NCBI GenBank assembly: GCA_023405565.1
Contig: JAEXXW010000449.1
Location: 1-5,493, forward strand
Reading direction: 5' to 3'
Source of the DNA: Pseudomonadota bacterium
Lineage (GTDB): Bacteria; Pseudomonadota; Alphaproteobacteria; Rhizobiales; Xanthobacteraceae
Length of the DNA stretch: 5,493 nt
Shown here piece by piece: positions 1-5,027 of this stretch (the stretch's first letter is position 1; each line of letters opens with the position of its first letter). The translations under genes were made by a program, and so were the position numbers. The notes under the pieces are model-generated. The model worked only from the letters and a program-made list of their open reading frames with translations. It had not been told where the DNA came from and ran no database searches.

Positions 1-1
1 G

Positions 2-580
2 GATATACAGCAGCACCGACATGGCGAGCGCCAATGTGCTGTTGCGCAACAACAGCCACAGGACCGGCGGGAAGCTCGCCATCAGCACGATGTAAAGCGG
101 CAGCACGTCCATGTTGACGGGCTTGAATTTGAGCATCAGCGCCTGCACCAGAATGATATCGGGCTGCTGCAGGAATTCGAGGATATTCATTTCTTCCGCG
201 TAGAGCGGATTCTGAAAGCCGCGCGCCACATAGGCAATCTGTCCCATATAGATCACGAACAGAAAGATATGGGCGACATAGATCTGCCAGGCGCGCTTCA
301 GGATGCGCGCGCTCGACACTATGAAGCCGTAATCGCGCATTGCACGGCCATAGACAAAGGCGGCCGTGAAACCGGAAATGAAGATGAAAATTTCGGTCGC
401 GTCGCTGAAGCCGTAATTGCGGATCGTGATCCAGGCGACGATGTTCGATGGAATATGGTCGAGATAGATCAGCCACAGCGCGAGGCCGCGAAACAGGTCG
501 AGCCGCAGGTCGCGGCCGGTCGGGATCGCTGGATCCATAAGATGCGCGGTTCCGAAGGTCCGGATGGATGGGCGGGACAT
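2..580 (-). CDS. opgC: OpgC-family membrane acyltransferase, N-terminal part (runs off the left edge)
   Basis: This is the first 193 residues of an integral membrane protein with no stop before the window edge; I translated it by hand from the minus strand. After a short cytoplasmic tail comes RDLRLDLFRGLALWLIYLDH (about residues 23-42), the characteristic OpgC opening, followed by SDATEIFIFISGFTAAFVYG (59-78). Hydrophobic stretches lie near residues 31-52, 62-78, 100-118 and 160-193. OpgC proteins are inner-membrane acyltransferases; in E. coli OpgC succinylates periplasmic glucans. The substrate here is not shown by the sequence. The ATG at 580 was chosen because it gives a tail of ordinary length, but no start has a clear Shine-Dalgarno. 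An ATG at 538 (giving MDPAIPTGRD) and one at 685 (35 residues longer, overlapping the apaG start) are also in frame. It is divergent from apaG. The family is fairly certain, the exact acyl group and acceptor are not. Confidence 0.85.
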   Translation of the reverse strand, partial: MSRPSIRTFGTAHLMDPAIPTGRDLRLDLFRGLALWLIYLDHIPSNIVAWITIRNYGFSDATEIFIFISGFTAAFVYGRAMRDYGFIVSSARILKRAWQIYVAHIFLFVIYMGQIAYVARGFQNPLYAEEMNILEFLQQPDIILVQALMLKFKPVNMDVLPLYIVLMASFPPVLWLLLRNSTLALAMSVLLYI

Positions 581-683
581 TTGCTTGAGGCTATCGCCGG
601 TTGCAAGCCACGAATTGATACTGATATTTGTAGAAAAATCTTTGCCGGATTTAAGGTCTCGTAGAATAGTGAAATTGCTGGCC

Positions 684-1076
684 ATGTACCGCGCCGTCAC
701 ACGGAATATTGAAGTCACGGTGTCGCCCCGTTTCCTGGCCGACCGCTCCGCGCCGGACAAGGGCCAGTTCTTTTGGGCCTACACGATCGAAATTGCCAAT
801 AACGGCGGCGAAACCGTGCAGCTGAAAACACGCTACTGGCACATCACCGATGGGCAGGGGCGCGTGCAGGAAGTTCGCGGTGCCGGCGTGGTGGGCGAGG
901 AGCCGGTGATCGAACCCGGCAAAAGCTTCGAATATACGAGCGGCGTCCCGTTGCAGACCCCGTCGGGCTTTATGGTCGGCAGCTATGGCATGATCACGGA
1001 TGACGGCGAGCATTTCGACATCGACATTCCCGCCTTCTCGCTCGACTGCGTACACGCGTCACGGACGATCAACTGA
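684..1076 (+). CDS. apaG: ApaG (CorD-like) protein
   Basis: The 130-residue product is full length for ApaG (usually about 125-130). It opens with YRAVTRNIEVTVSPRFL, has the FFWAYTIEIAN strand (29-39) and the family glycine motif GAGVVGEEP (66-74), and ends with the usual FDIDIPAFSLD segment (111-121). ApaG is a small soluble fibronectin-III-like fold protein. Mutants of the Salmonella homologue CorD have cobalt-resistance and magnesium-transport phenotypes, but the biochemical role is unsettled. In enterobacteria apaG sits with ksgA and apaH; here it does not, which is common in Alphaproteobacteria. The start at 684 matches the conserved N terminus. An in-frame GTG at 669 would add five residues, and the open frame back to 564 is non-conserved read-through. 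No strong ribosome binding site is visible. TAGAAT at 662-667 resembles a -10 box but has no good -35 partner. Confidence 0.92.
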   Translation: MYRAVTRNIEVTVSPRFLADRSAPDKGQFFWAYTIEIANNGGETVQLKTRYWHITDGQGRVQEVRGAGVVGEEPVIEPGKSFEYTSGVPLQTPSGFMVGSYGMITDDGEHFDIDIPAFSLDCVHASRTIN

Positions 1077-1104
1077 ACGGACAATTCATCGCCTGGATGA
1101 TGCC

Positions 1105-1362
1105 ATGTCGAGACGCATAGACAAATCATGGCTTGTCTTCCGCAGCATCGAAAATAGCGACCAAGACCGGTGTGTCGATCTGTTCCGGCGCCCTGACGAC
1201 ACGTTCGGATTTGAGGAGTTTCGTCGAGATGTCGAGGATTCTGGCGCCTGGACACCGGTGCAGTATTACTCCGACGGCCTATACGAGACCGAAGCAGCTG
1301 CATTGAATGCCGCCGCTCGTTCGGTCTCGTGGTTGCCTGATGCGCTAAAACAGCAAGGTTGA
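1105..1362 (+). CDS. Small conserved-looking hypothetical protein, 85 residues
   Basis: I do not recognise a named family with a known function. The product is acidic, soluble and without membrane segments or signal peptide. It has a compact pattern: KSWLVFRSIE (8-17), DRCVDLFRRPDDTFGFEEFR (21-40), then GAWTPVQYYS (47-56) and an alanine-rich helix ending in SWLPDAL (75-81). The aromatic- and acid-rich middle resembles small uncharacterised proteins I associate with rhizobial genomes; that is recollection, not a search. The ATG at 1105 has only a weak GGAT upstream. It starts 28 bp after the apaG stop on the same strand, so the two may be co-transcribed. It ends 8 bp from the stop of convergent hslO. 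Being open for its full length with protein-like composition makes it more likely a real gene than a shadow frame. Confidence 0.7.
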   Translation: MSRRIDKSWLVFRSIENSDQDRCVDLFRRPDDTFGFEEFRRDVEDSGAWTPVQYYSDGLYETEAAALNAAARSVSWLPDALKQQG

Positions 1363-1374
1363 GATAACGCTCAA
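1359..1374. terminator. Small dyad between convergent genes, possible bidirectional terminator
   Basis: TTGAG (1359-1363) and CTCAA (1370-1374) form a 5-bp perfect stem around a 6-base loop. Two more G-C pairs can be added if one T is bulged. The dyad overlaps the TGA stops of both the plus-strand small gene and minus-strand hslO. There is no T run on either side, so as an intrinsic terminator it is weak. Its position is the main argument. Confidence 0.25.
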
Positions 1375-2381
1375 TCCGCTGTGTTGCTCTCATTCGCGCC
1401 GATCTCGTTCGGCGCAAAATCATAGGTGCGATTGCAGAATTCGCAGGTCACAGCGATCTTGCCGTCCTCGACCATGTGATCGCGATCGTCCTGCGAGAAG
1501 CTTTTGAGCATCGCCTCGACACTGCCACGCGAGCAGGAGCATTGCGCTTCCACATTGGCATTGTCGAAAACGCGCACGCCGCGTTCGTGAAACAACCGAT
1601 AAACGAGGCGTTCGGTGGAGAGATCCGGATCGATCAGCTCGATATCCTCGACCGTTTCAACCAGCGCCTTGCCTTCCACCCATGCGTCATCTTCCGGTGC
1701 GACGTGAACCTCCGCGCCTTCCGGTACATCGCCCGGATCGAGATCGGGCACGCGCATGCGATCCTCCGACTTCGGAAGGAATTGCAGCATGATGCCGCCG
1801 GCGCGCCAGCGATGCGTCGCACCACTATTGCCCGAGCGCAGCTCTTCGGCCACGGCAAGGCGCACGCGGGTCGGAATCTGCTCCGAGCGCAGGAAATATT
1901 CGTGCGCAGCGTTTTCAAGCCCGCCGCCATCGAGTGCGACAACGCCCTGATAGCGGTTCATATCCGCACCCTGATCGATGGTCATCGCCAGATGACCATG
2001 GCCCAGCAATTCGCCCGGTGAATCCTTGCCCTCGGCGATGGCGGCTGCGACCCGCGCGCGATCGAACCGCGCGCAGGCACGGATGCGCCCGCCGGTCGCA
2101 TAATCGACCACCAGCATGCGGACCGGCCCATCGCTCTGCGTCTGCATGATGAAACGGCCATCGAATTTCAGCGACGAGCCGAACAAGGCCGCCAGTGCAA
2201 TGGCCTCGCCCAGCAATTTGGAGACCGGCAGCGGATAATCATGCCGCGCCAGGATCTCGTCGACCGCGGGCCCGAGCCGGACCACGCGGCCGCGCAAGTC
2301 CAGCGCCGCCACCTCGAATGGCAGAATGGTGTCGTCGGCGGATTGGGGCGAAGGCGTGCGGGTCGGGATTTCGATATTCAT
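1371..2381 (-). CDS. hslO: Hsp33 redox-regulated molecular chaperone
   Basis: The 336-residue protein has the Hsp33 layout: an N-terminal substrate-binding core with EILARHDYPLPVSKLLGEAI (about 42-61) and the FDGRFIMQTQSDGPVRMLVVDY segment (73-94), a linker, then the C-terminal zinc redox switch with CSC at 281-283 and CEFC at 313-316. Hsp33 is a cytoplasmic holdase. In reduced form the four cysteines bind zinc and the protein is inactive. Oxidative stress, especially with heat or bleach, forms disulfides, releases zinc and exposes the client-binding surface. All four switch cysteines are present. The ATG at 2381 gives the expected N terminus. A GTG-initiated extension to 2462 is in frame but adds 27 residues unlike the family. 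It follows argF by 148 bp on the same strand, so it may be read with the arg genes or from its own promoter in that gap. Confidence 0.96.
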   Translation of the reverse strand: MNIEIPTRTPSPQSADDTILPFEVAALDLRGRVVRLGPAVDEILARHDYPLPVSKLLGEAIALAALFGSSLKFDGRFIMQTQSDGPVRMLVVDYATGGRIRACARFDRARVAAAIAEGKDSPGELLGHGHLAMTIDQGADMNRYQGVVALDGGGLENAAHEYFLRSEQIPTRVRLAVAEELRSGNSGATHRWRAGGIMLQFLPKSEDRMRVPDLDPGDVPEGAEVHVAPEDDAWVEGKALVETVEDIELIDPDLSTERLVYRLFHERGVRVFDNANVEAQCSCSRGSVEAMLKSFSQDDRDHMVEDGKIAVTCEFCNRTYDFAPNEIGANESNTAD

Positions 2382-2529
2382 GAAATGTCGCGCCGGATGT
2401 TGAAAACGAAGATCCGCTGCGCGAAACCGGTCGCGACAGCGGTCAGTGACGAAGAACGACACCGTATCCGGATATGTCAGAAACGATCACGACGACTTTG
2501 GGCCGTCTGGTCCAAAATCGTCGCGGCAT
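2382..2529 (-). other. argF-hslO spacer
   Basis: The 148-bp gap contains the strong hairpin just after argF and, closer to hslO, a perfect 10-bp palindrome TATCCGGATA at 2465-2474. I see no convincing sigma-70 or heat-shock promoter for hslO by eye. The frame of hslO stays open back to 2462, but with unconserved sequence. Confidence 0.4.
2490..2523 (-). terminator. Stem-loop directly downstream of argF
   Basis: Arms 2490-2501 and 2512-2523 pair over 12 bp around a 10-base loop. Eleven pairs are Watson-Crick and one is a G-U wobble when read as minus-strand RNA. It begins 6 bases past the argF stop codon. No T run follows (the next bases read TGATCGTTTC), so it is not a textbook intrinsic terminator. 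It may end or attenuate transcription before hslO, act as a 3' end stabiliser for argD-argF mRNA, or be a processing site. Confidence 0.5.
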
Positions 2530-3462
2530 CTACCGAATGGTGGCGTTAAGGCACCAAGTAAGAATGCCCTTCTGCGCATGCAAGCGGTTCTCGGCCTCGT
2601 CAAACACGACCGATTGCGGGCCATCCATCACCTCGTCGGTCACTTCCTCGCCGCGATGGGCCGGCAGGCAATGCATGAAAATCGCATCGGGATTGGCTTT
2701 CGCCATCAGCCGCGCATTGACCTGGTAGGGCTTCAGGAGGTTGTGGCGATTGGCCTGTGTCGCCTCGTCGCCCATCGACACCCAGGTATCGGTGACGACG
2801 CAATCGGCCCCGCTCACGGCCTCTTCCGGATCGGTGCCGACCTGGATGGACGCGCCGGAACTTTCGACCCAGTCCAGCAGCCATTTCTGCGGCGCCAGTT
2901 CCGCCGGGGTCGCCACATTGAGGTGGAAATCGAACCGTTCGGCCGCGTGCATCCAGGAGGTCAGCACGTTGTTGGCATCGCCGGTCCAGGCCACGGTCTT
3001 CTTCTTGATCGGGCCGAGATGTTCCTCGAAGGTCATGACATCCGCCATCACCTGGCAGGGATGCGACCGCTTGGTCAGTCCGTTGATCACCGGCACCGTC
3101 GCATATTCCGCCATCTCGGTGATGAGTTCGTGATTGAGCGTGCGGATCATCACGGCATCGACAAAGCGCGACATCACCCGCGCGGTATCGGGGATGGACT
3201 CGCCGCGGCCGAGCTGCATTTCCTGGCCCGTCAGCATGACCACATCGCCGCCAAGCTGACGCATGGCCACCTCGAACGAGATGCGCGTGCGTGTCGACGG
3301 CTTGTCGAAGATCATTGCCAGCGTCTGGCCGGCGAGTGGTCGCTTGGCACGCGTGCCGCCCTTGGTTTTTTTCATCGCGCGCGCGGATGTAATGATTGCG
3401 CGCAGATCCGCCGGCGAGATGTCGAGCAGATCAATGAAATGGCGCAGTTTACGCTTGGTCAT
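2530..3462 (-). CDS. argF: Ornithine carbamoyltransferase (anabolic)
   Basis: The 310-residue enzyme joins ornithine and carbamoyl phosphate to make citrulline in arginine synthesis (cytoplasmic, typically a homotrimer). Motifs in order: STRTR at 56-60 (carbamoyl-phosphate binding), RTLNHE at 107-112, HPCQ at 134-137, the WTGDANNV turn at 159-166, DTWVSMGDE at 225-233 (ornithine side), and [10 protein letters not shown] at 264-273 with the catalytic-site cysteine C265. Length and all key residues are normal. The start ATG shares its A with the argD TGA stop (TGATG), and AAGG lies 10 bases upstream inside argD. This suggests translational coupling. The same frame remains open far upstream inside argD, but that sequence is not OTC-like. 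An anabolic role is inferred from the argD partner and the absence of arcA or arcC nearby. Confidence 0.97.
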   Translation of the reverse strand: MTKRKLRHFIDLLDISPADLRAIITSARAMKKTKGGTRAKRPLAGQTLAMIFDKPSTRTRISFEVAMRQLGGDVVMLTGQEMQLGRGESIPDTARVMSRFVDAVMIRTLNHELITEMAEYATVPVINGLTKRSHPCQVMADVMTFEEHLGPIKKKTVAWTGDANNVLTSWMHAAERFDFHLNVATPAELAPQKWLLDWVESSGASIQVGTDPEEAVSGADCVVTDTWVSMGDEATQANRHNLLKPYQVNARLMAKANPDAIFMHCLPAHRGEEVTDEVMDGPQSVVFDEAENRLHAQKGILTWCLNATIR

Positions 3463-4664
3463 CACGAGGCAACCTTGTTGGCCGAGGTCTGGCTGGCGGC
3501 AAGGCGCGTGCAGGCACGATCGATCATACCGATCGCTTCGGCAATGTCTTCCTCGGTGATGATCAGCGGCGGCAGCAAACGCACGACATTGTCGCCGGCC
3601 GCGACCGTCAGCAGCTTTTCGGCGCGGCAGGCCGCGACAAAATCGCCATTCGGCACGACGCAGCGCAGACCGATCAGCAAGCCTTCGCCCCGCACCTCGG
3701 CAATGACCGCCGAATGGCGATCCTTCAATTCGGCCAGCCGTTGCTTGAACAGCAGCGCCATTCTCTTCGAATGATCGAGGAAGCCCGGCGTCAGCACGAC
3801 GTCCAACACCGCATTGCCGACGCGGGTCGCCAGCGGATTGCCGCCAAAGGTCGAGCCATGCGTGCCGACCGTCATGCCCTTCGCCGCTTCGGCCGTGGCA
3901 AGGCAGGCACCGATCGGAAAGCCGCCGCCCAACGCTTTCGCCAGCGCCATGATGTCGGGGGAAATGCCACTGCGCTGATAGCCGAAGAGTTCGCCGGTGC
4001 GGCCGAGACCGGTCTGCACTTCGTCGAACACCAGCATCAGGCCATGCTTGTCGCACAGCTCGCGCATCGCCCGCATGAATTCGCCCGGCACAACGCGGAC
4101 GCCACCCTCGCCCTGTACGGGCTCCATCAGGATGGCGGCGGTTTCCGGCGTGATCGCCTGCTTCACTGCTTCGATGTCACCAAAAGCGACCTGATCGAAG
4201 CCGCCGGCCACCGGGCCGAAGCCTTCAAGATATTTCTTCTGACCGCCGGCCGCGAGCGTCGCCAGCGTGCGCCCGTGGAAGGCGCCTTCGAAGGTGATGA
4301 TGCGGATACGTTCCGGCTGGCCATTGGCCGCATGATATTTGCGCGCGGTCTTGATCGAGGCTTCCATCGCCTCTGCGCCGGAATTGGCGAAGAAGACGAC
4401 GTCGGCGAAGCTGGCACTGCAGAGACGCTTGGCCAGTTTCTCGGCTTCCGGCATCTGAAACAGGTTCGACACATGCCAGAGCTTGTGCGCCTGGTCGGTC
4501 AGCGCCTCGACCAGAACGGGATGCGCATGGCCAAGGACATTGACGGCAACGCCGGACGAGAAATCGAGATAGCGCTCTCCCGTCGTGGCGGTCAGCCACA
4601 CCCCTTCACCCCGCTCAAAAGCGAGTTCGGCCCGGGCGTAAGTCGGTAAAAGATGTGAGAGCAC
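3462..4664 (-). CDS. argD: Acetylornithine aminotransferase
   Basis: The 400-residue class-III, PLP-dependent aminotransferase interconverts N-acetylglutamate semialdehyde and N-acetylornithine using glutamate as amino donor. In many bacteria the same enzyme serves as succinyldiaminopimelate aminotransferase for lysine synthesis. Visible features are NSGAEA at 94-99 (cofactor phosphate), FHGRT at 129-133, EPVQGEGG at 181-188, [12 protein letters not shown] at 213-224 with D214 facing the PLP ring nitrogen, the Schiff-base lysine K243 in ALAKALGGG, and T272 in HGSTFGGNP. The start is a GTG at 4664, giving the expected short lead into [16 protein letters not shown]. No in-frame ATG exists before an upstream TGA. 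GGA lies about 9 bases ahead of it. It is the first gene of the argD-argF unit, driven by a clear promoter at 4746-4773 and preceded by a structured leader. Confidence 0.97.
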   Translation of the reverse strand: MLSHLLPTYARAELAFERGEGVWLTATTGERYLDFSSGVAVNVLGHAHPVLVEALTDQAHKLWHVSNLFQMPEAEKLAKRLCSASFADVVFFANSGAEAMEASIKTARKYHAANGQPERIRIITFEGAFHGRTLATLAAGGQKKYLEGFGPVAGGFDQVAFGDIEAVKQAITPETAAILMEPVQGEGGVRVVPGEFMRAMRELCDKHGLMLVFDEVQTGLGRTGELFGYQRSGISPDIMALAKALGGGFPIGACLATAEAAKGMTVGTHGSTFGGNPLATRVGNAVLDVVLTPGFLDHSKRMALLFKQRLAELKDRHSAVIAEVRGEGLLIGLRCVVPNGDFVAACRAEKLLTVAAGDNVVRLLPPLIITEEDIAEAIGMIDRACTRLAASQTSANKVAS

Positions 4665-4680
4665 GGCAGATGATCCGGCA

Positions 4681-4699
4681 GAAAAGCGTCACAAGACGC
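4681..4699 (-). promoter_or_regulatory. Second stem-loop of the argD leader, followed by TTTTC
   Basis: GCGTC and GACGC (arms 4695-4699 and 4686-4690) pair perfectly around a TTGT tetraloop in the minus-strand RNA. TTTTC follows at once. It looks like a miniature intrinsic terminator but with only a 5-bp stem. It ends 16 bases ahead of the argD GTG, just above the likely ribosome binding zone. Confidence 0.3.
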
Positions 4700-4737
4700 A
4701 GAACAAAAACGAAATGTGCCGCCTCTGCGGGCGGCAC
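4700..4737 (-). promoter_or_regulatory. Stem-loop at the 5' end of the argD transcript with T-rich tail
   Basis: GTGCCGCC and GGCGGCAC (4730-4737 and 4716-4723) form a perfect, GC-rich 8-bp stem with a 6-base loop. On the transcribed strand the next bases are ATTTCGTTTTTGTTC, a T-rich run as seen after intrinsic terminators. Relative to the predicted start at about 4739, the stem begins at about +3. It could be a premature terminator or attenuator, or a 5'-end cap that protects the mRNA from decay. No gene lies upstream on this strand that would need terminating. Confidence 0.5.
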
Positions 4738-4745
4738 TTGTACAC

Positions 4746-4773
4746 ATTCTAGGGGTGCTCCCCGGCCTGTCAA
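4746..4773 (-). promoter_or_regulatory. Sigma-70-type promoter of argD
   Basis: Read on the minus strand, the -35 box is TTGACA (4773 to 4768), a perfect match, and the -10 box is TAGAAT (4751 to 4746), five of six matches. The spacing is 16 bp. Transcription should start near 4739, giving a leader of about 75 bases before the argD GTG. The spacer contains the dyad GGGG-AGCA-CCCC (4763 to 4752), a possible operator. It is by far the best promoter match in this control region. Confidence 0.75.
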
Positions 4774-4854
4774 CACACGGGGACGGTAATTCAATGCCGC
4801 ATTTCACTGAATAACCCGCGGAAATAAACACCTTTGTGGGGATGTGTCTTCGCG

Positions 4855-4872
4855 GACTCTTGCGGCCGAGTC
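4855..4872. promoter_or_regulatory. GANTC pair in inverted arrangement (CcrM/GcrA sites)
   Basis: GACTC (4855-4859) and GAGTC (4868-4872) are reverse complements separated by 8 bp. GANTC is the CcrM adenine-methylation target, and GcrA recognises methylated GANTC at promoters. They lie about 155-175 bp upstream of the gcrA start codon. Confidence 0.55.
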
Positions 4873-4984
4873 AGCGCCTCTTGTAGTGTCCTTTTCGTCG
4901 GATACGACATCTCGTGCGGCGGACCTAAACTTAAATCTACCAGTGGTGTGCGTAGCGTCGGCGGCTTTTTGCTGCCCGATGATG

Positions 4985-4995
4985 GATTCGGATTC
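4985..4995. promoter_or_regulatory. Tandem GANTC pair next to gcrA (CcrM/GcrA sites)
   Basis: Two GATTC sites (4985-4989 and 4991-4995) form a direct repeat of GGATTC with a 6-bp period, 33-43 bp ahead of the gcrA ATG. They fall either in the gcrA promoter or in its 5' untranslated region. Close pairs like this could change hemimethylation state together when the replication fork passes. Confidence 0.55.
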
Positions 4996-5015
4996 CGCGA
5001 ACACACCACGCGGAC

Positions 5016-5023
5016 AGGAGAGG
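5016..5023 (+). promoter_or_regulatory. Strong ribosome binding site of gcrA
   Basis: AGGAGAGG, with the AGGAG core at 5016-5020 ending 7 bases before the ATG. It fixes the gcrA start and is the best Shine-Dalgarno in the window. Confidence 0.85.
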
Positions 5024-5027
5024 CTCA

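Larger units (their letters stand above)
4665..5027. promoter_or_regulatory. Divergent argD / gcrA control region
   Basis: This 363-bp stretch holds no credible gene; open frames across it are unlike any family I know and cross promoter elements. The left part (4665-4773) is the argD leader and promoter. The right part (about 4850-5023) holds four GANTC sites, several small dyads and the gcrA ribosome binding site. I could not find a good sigma-70 promoter for gcrA. The best weak pair is TTGTAG 4881-4886 with TACGAC 4903-4908 (16-bp spacing), which fits GcrA- or methylation-assisted promoters that lack consensus boxes, but does not prove one. Confidence 0.6.

Noticed and set aside
2382..2462. 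N-terminal GTG extension of Hsp33 by 27 residues
   Set aside because: The sequence is unlike Hsp33 N termini, and the ATG at 2381 gives the expected start and length.
2446..3774. A 442-codon open frame on the plus strand antisense to argF and argD
   Set aside because: Its translation is rich in His, Arg and Ala with no recognisable domain, and it lies opposite two unmistakable enzymes. It is a frame shadow in GC-rich DNA.
3463..4056. Open extension of the argF frame upstream into argD, as if a longer or fused protein
   Set aside because: The extra 198 residues are low-complexity Arg/Gly/Ala-rich and unlike OTC. The family N terminus matches [16 protein letters not shown] at 3462.
3714..4649. 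A 311-codon plus-strand open frame antisense to argD
   Set aside because: Opposite strand of a well-conserved gene, with compositional signs of a shadow frame and no motif.
4610..4737. An arginine-rich leader peptide ahead of argD
   Set aside because: The only candidate frame starts with GTG almost at the transcript start, with no room for a ribosome binding site. Its arginines are scattered rather than in a run, and it reads into argD in another frame.
4803..4850. DnaA boxes or CtrA sites in the gcrA upstream region, expected from Caulobacter
   Set aside because: The nearest DnaA-like matches (TTATTCAGT, ATCCCCACA on the minus strand) miss two or three of nine bases. No TTAA-N7-TTAA pair exists; only a lone TTAA at 4931.
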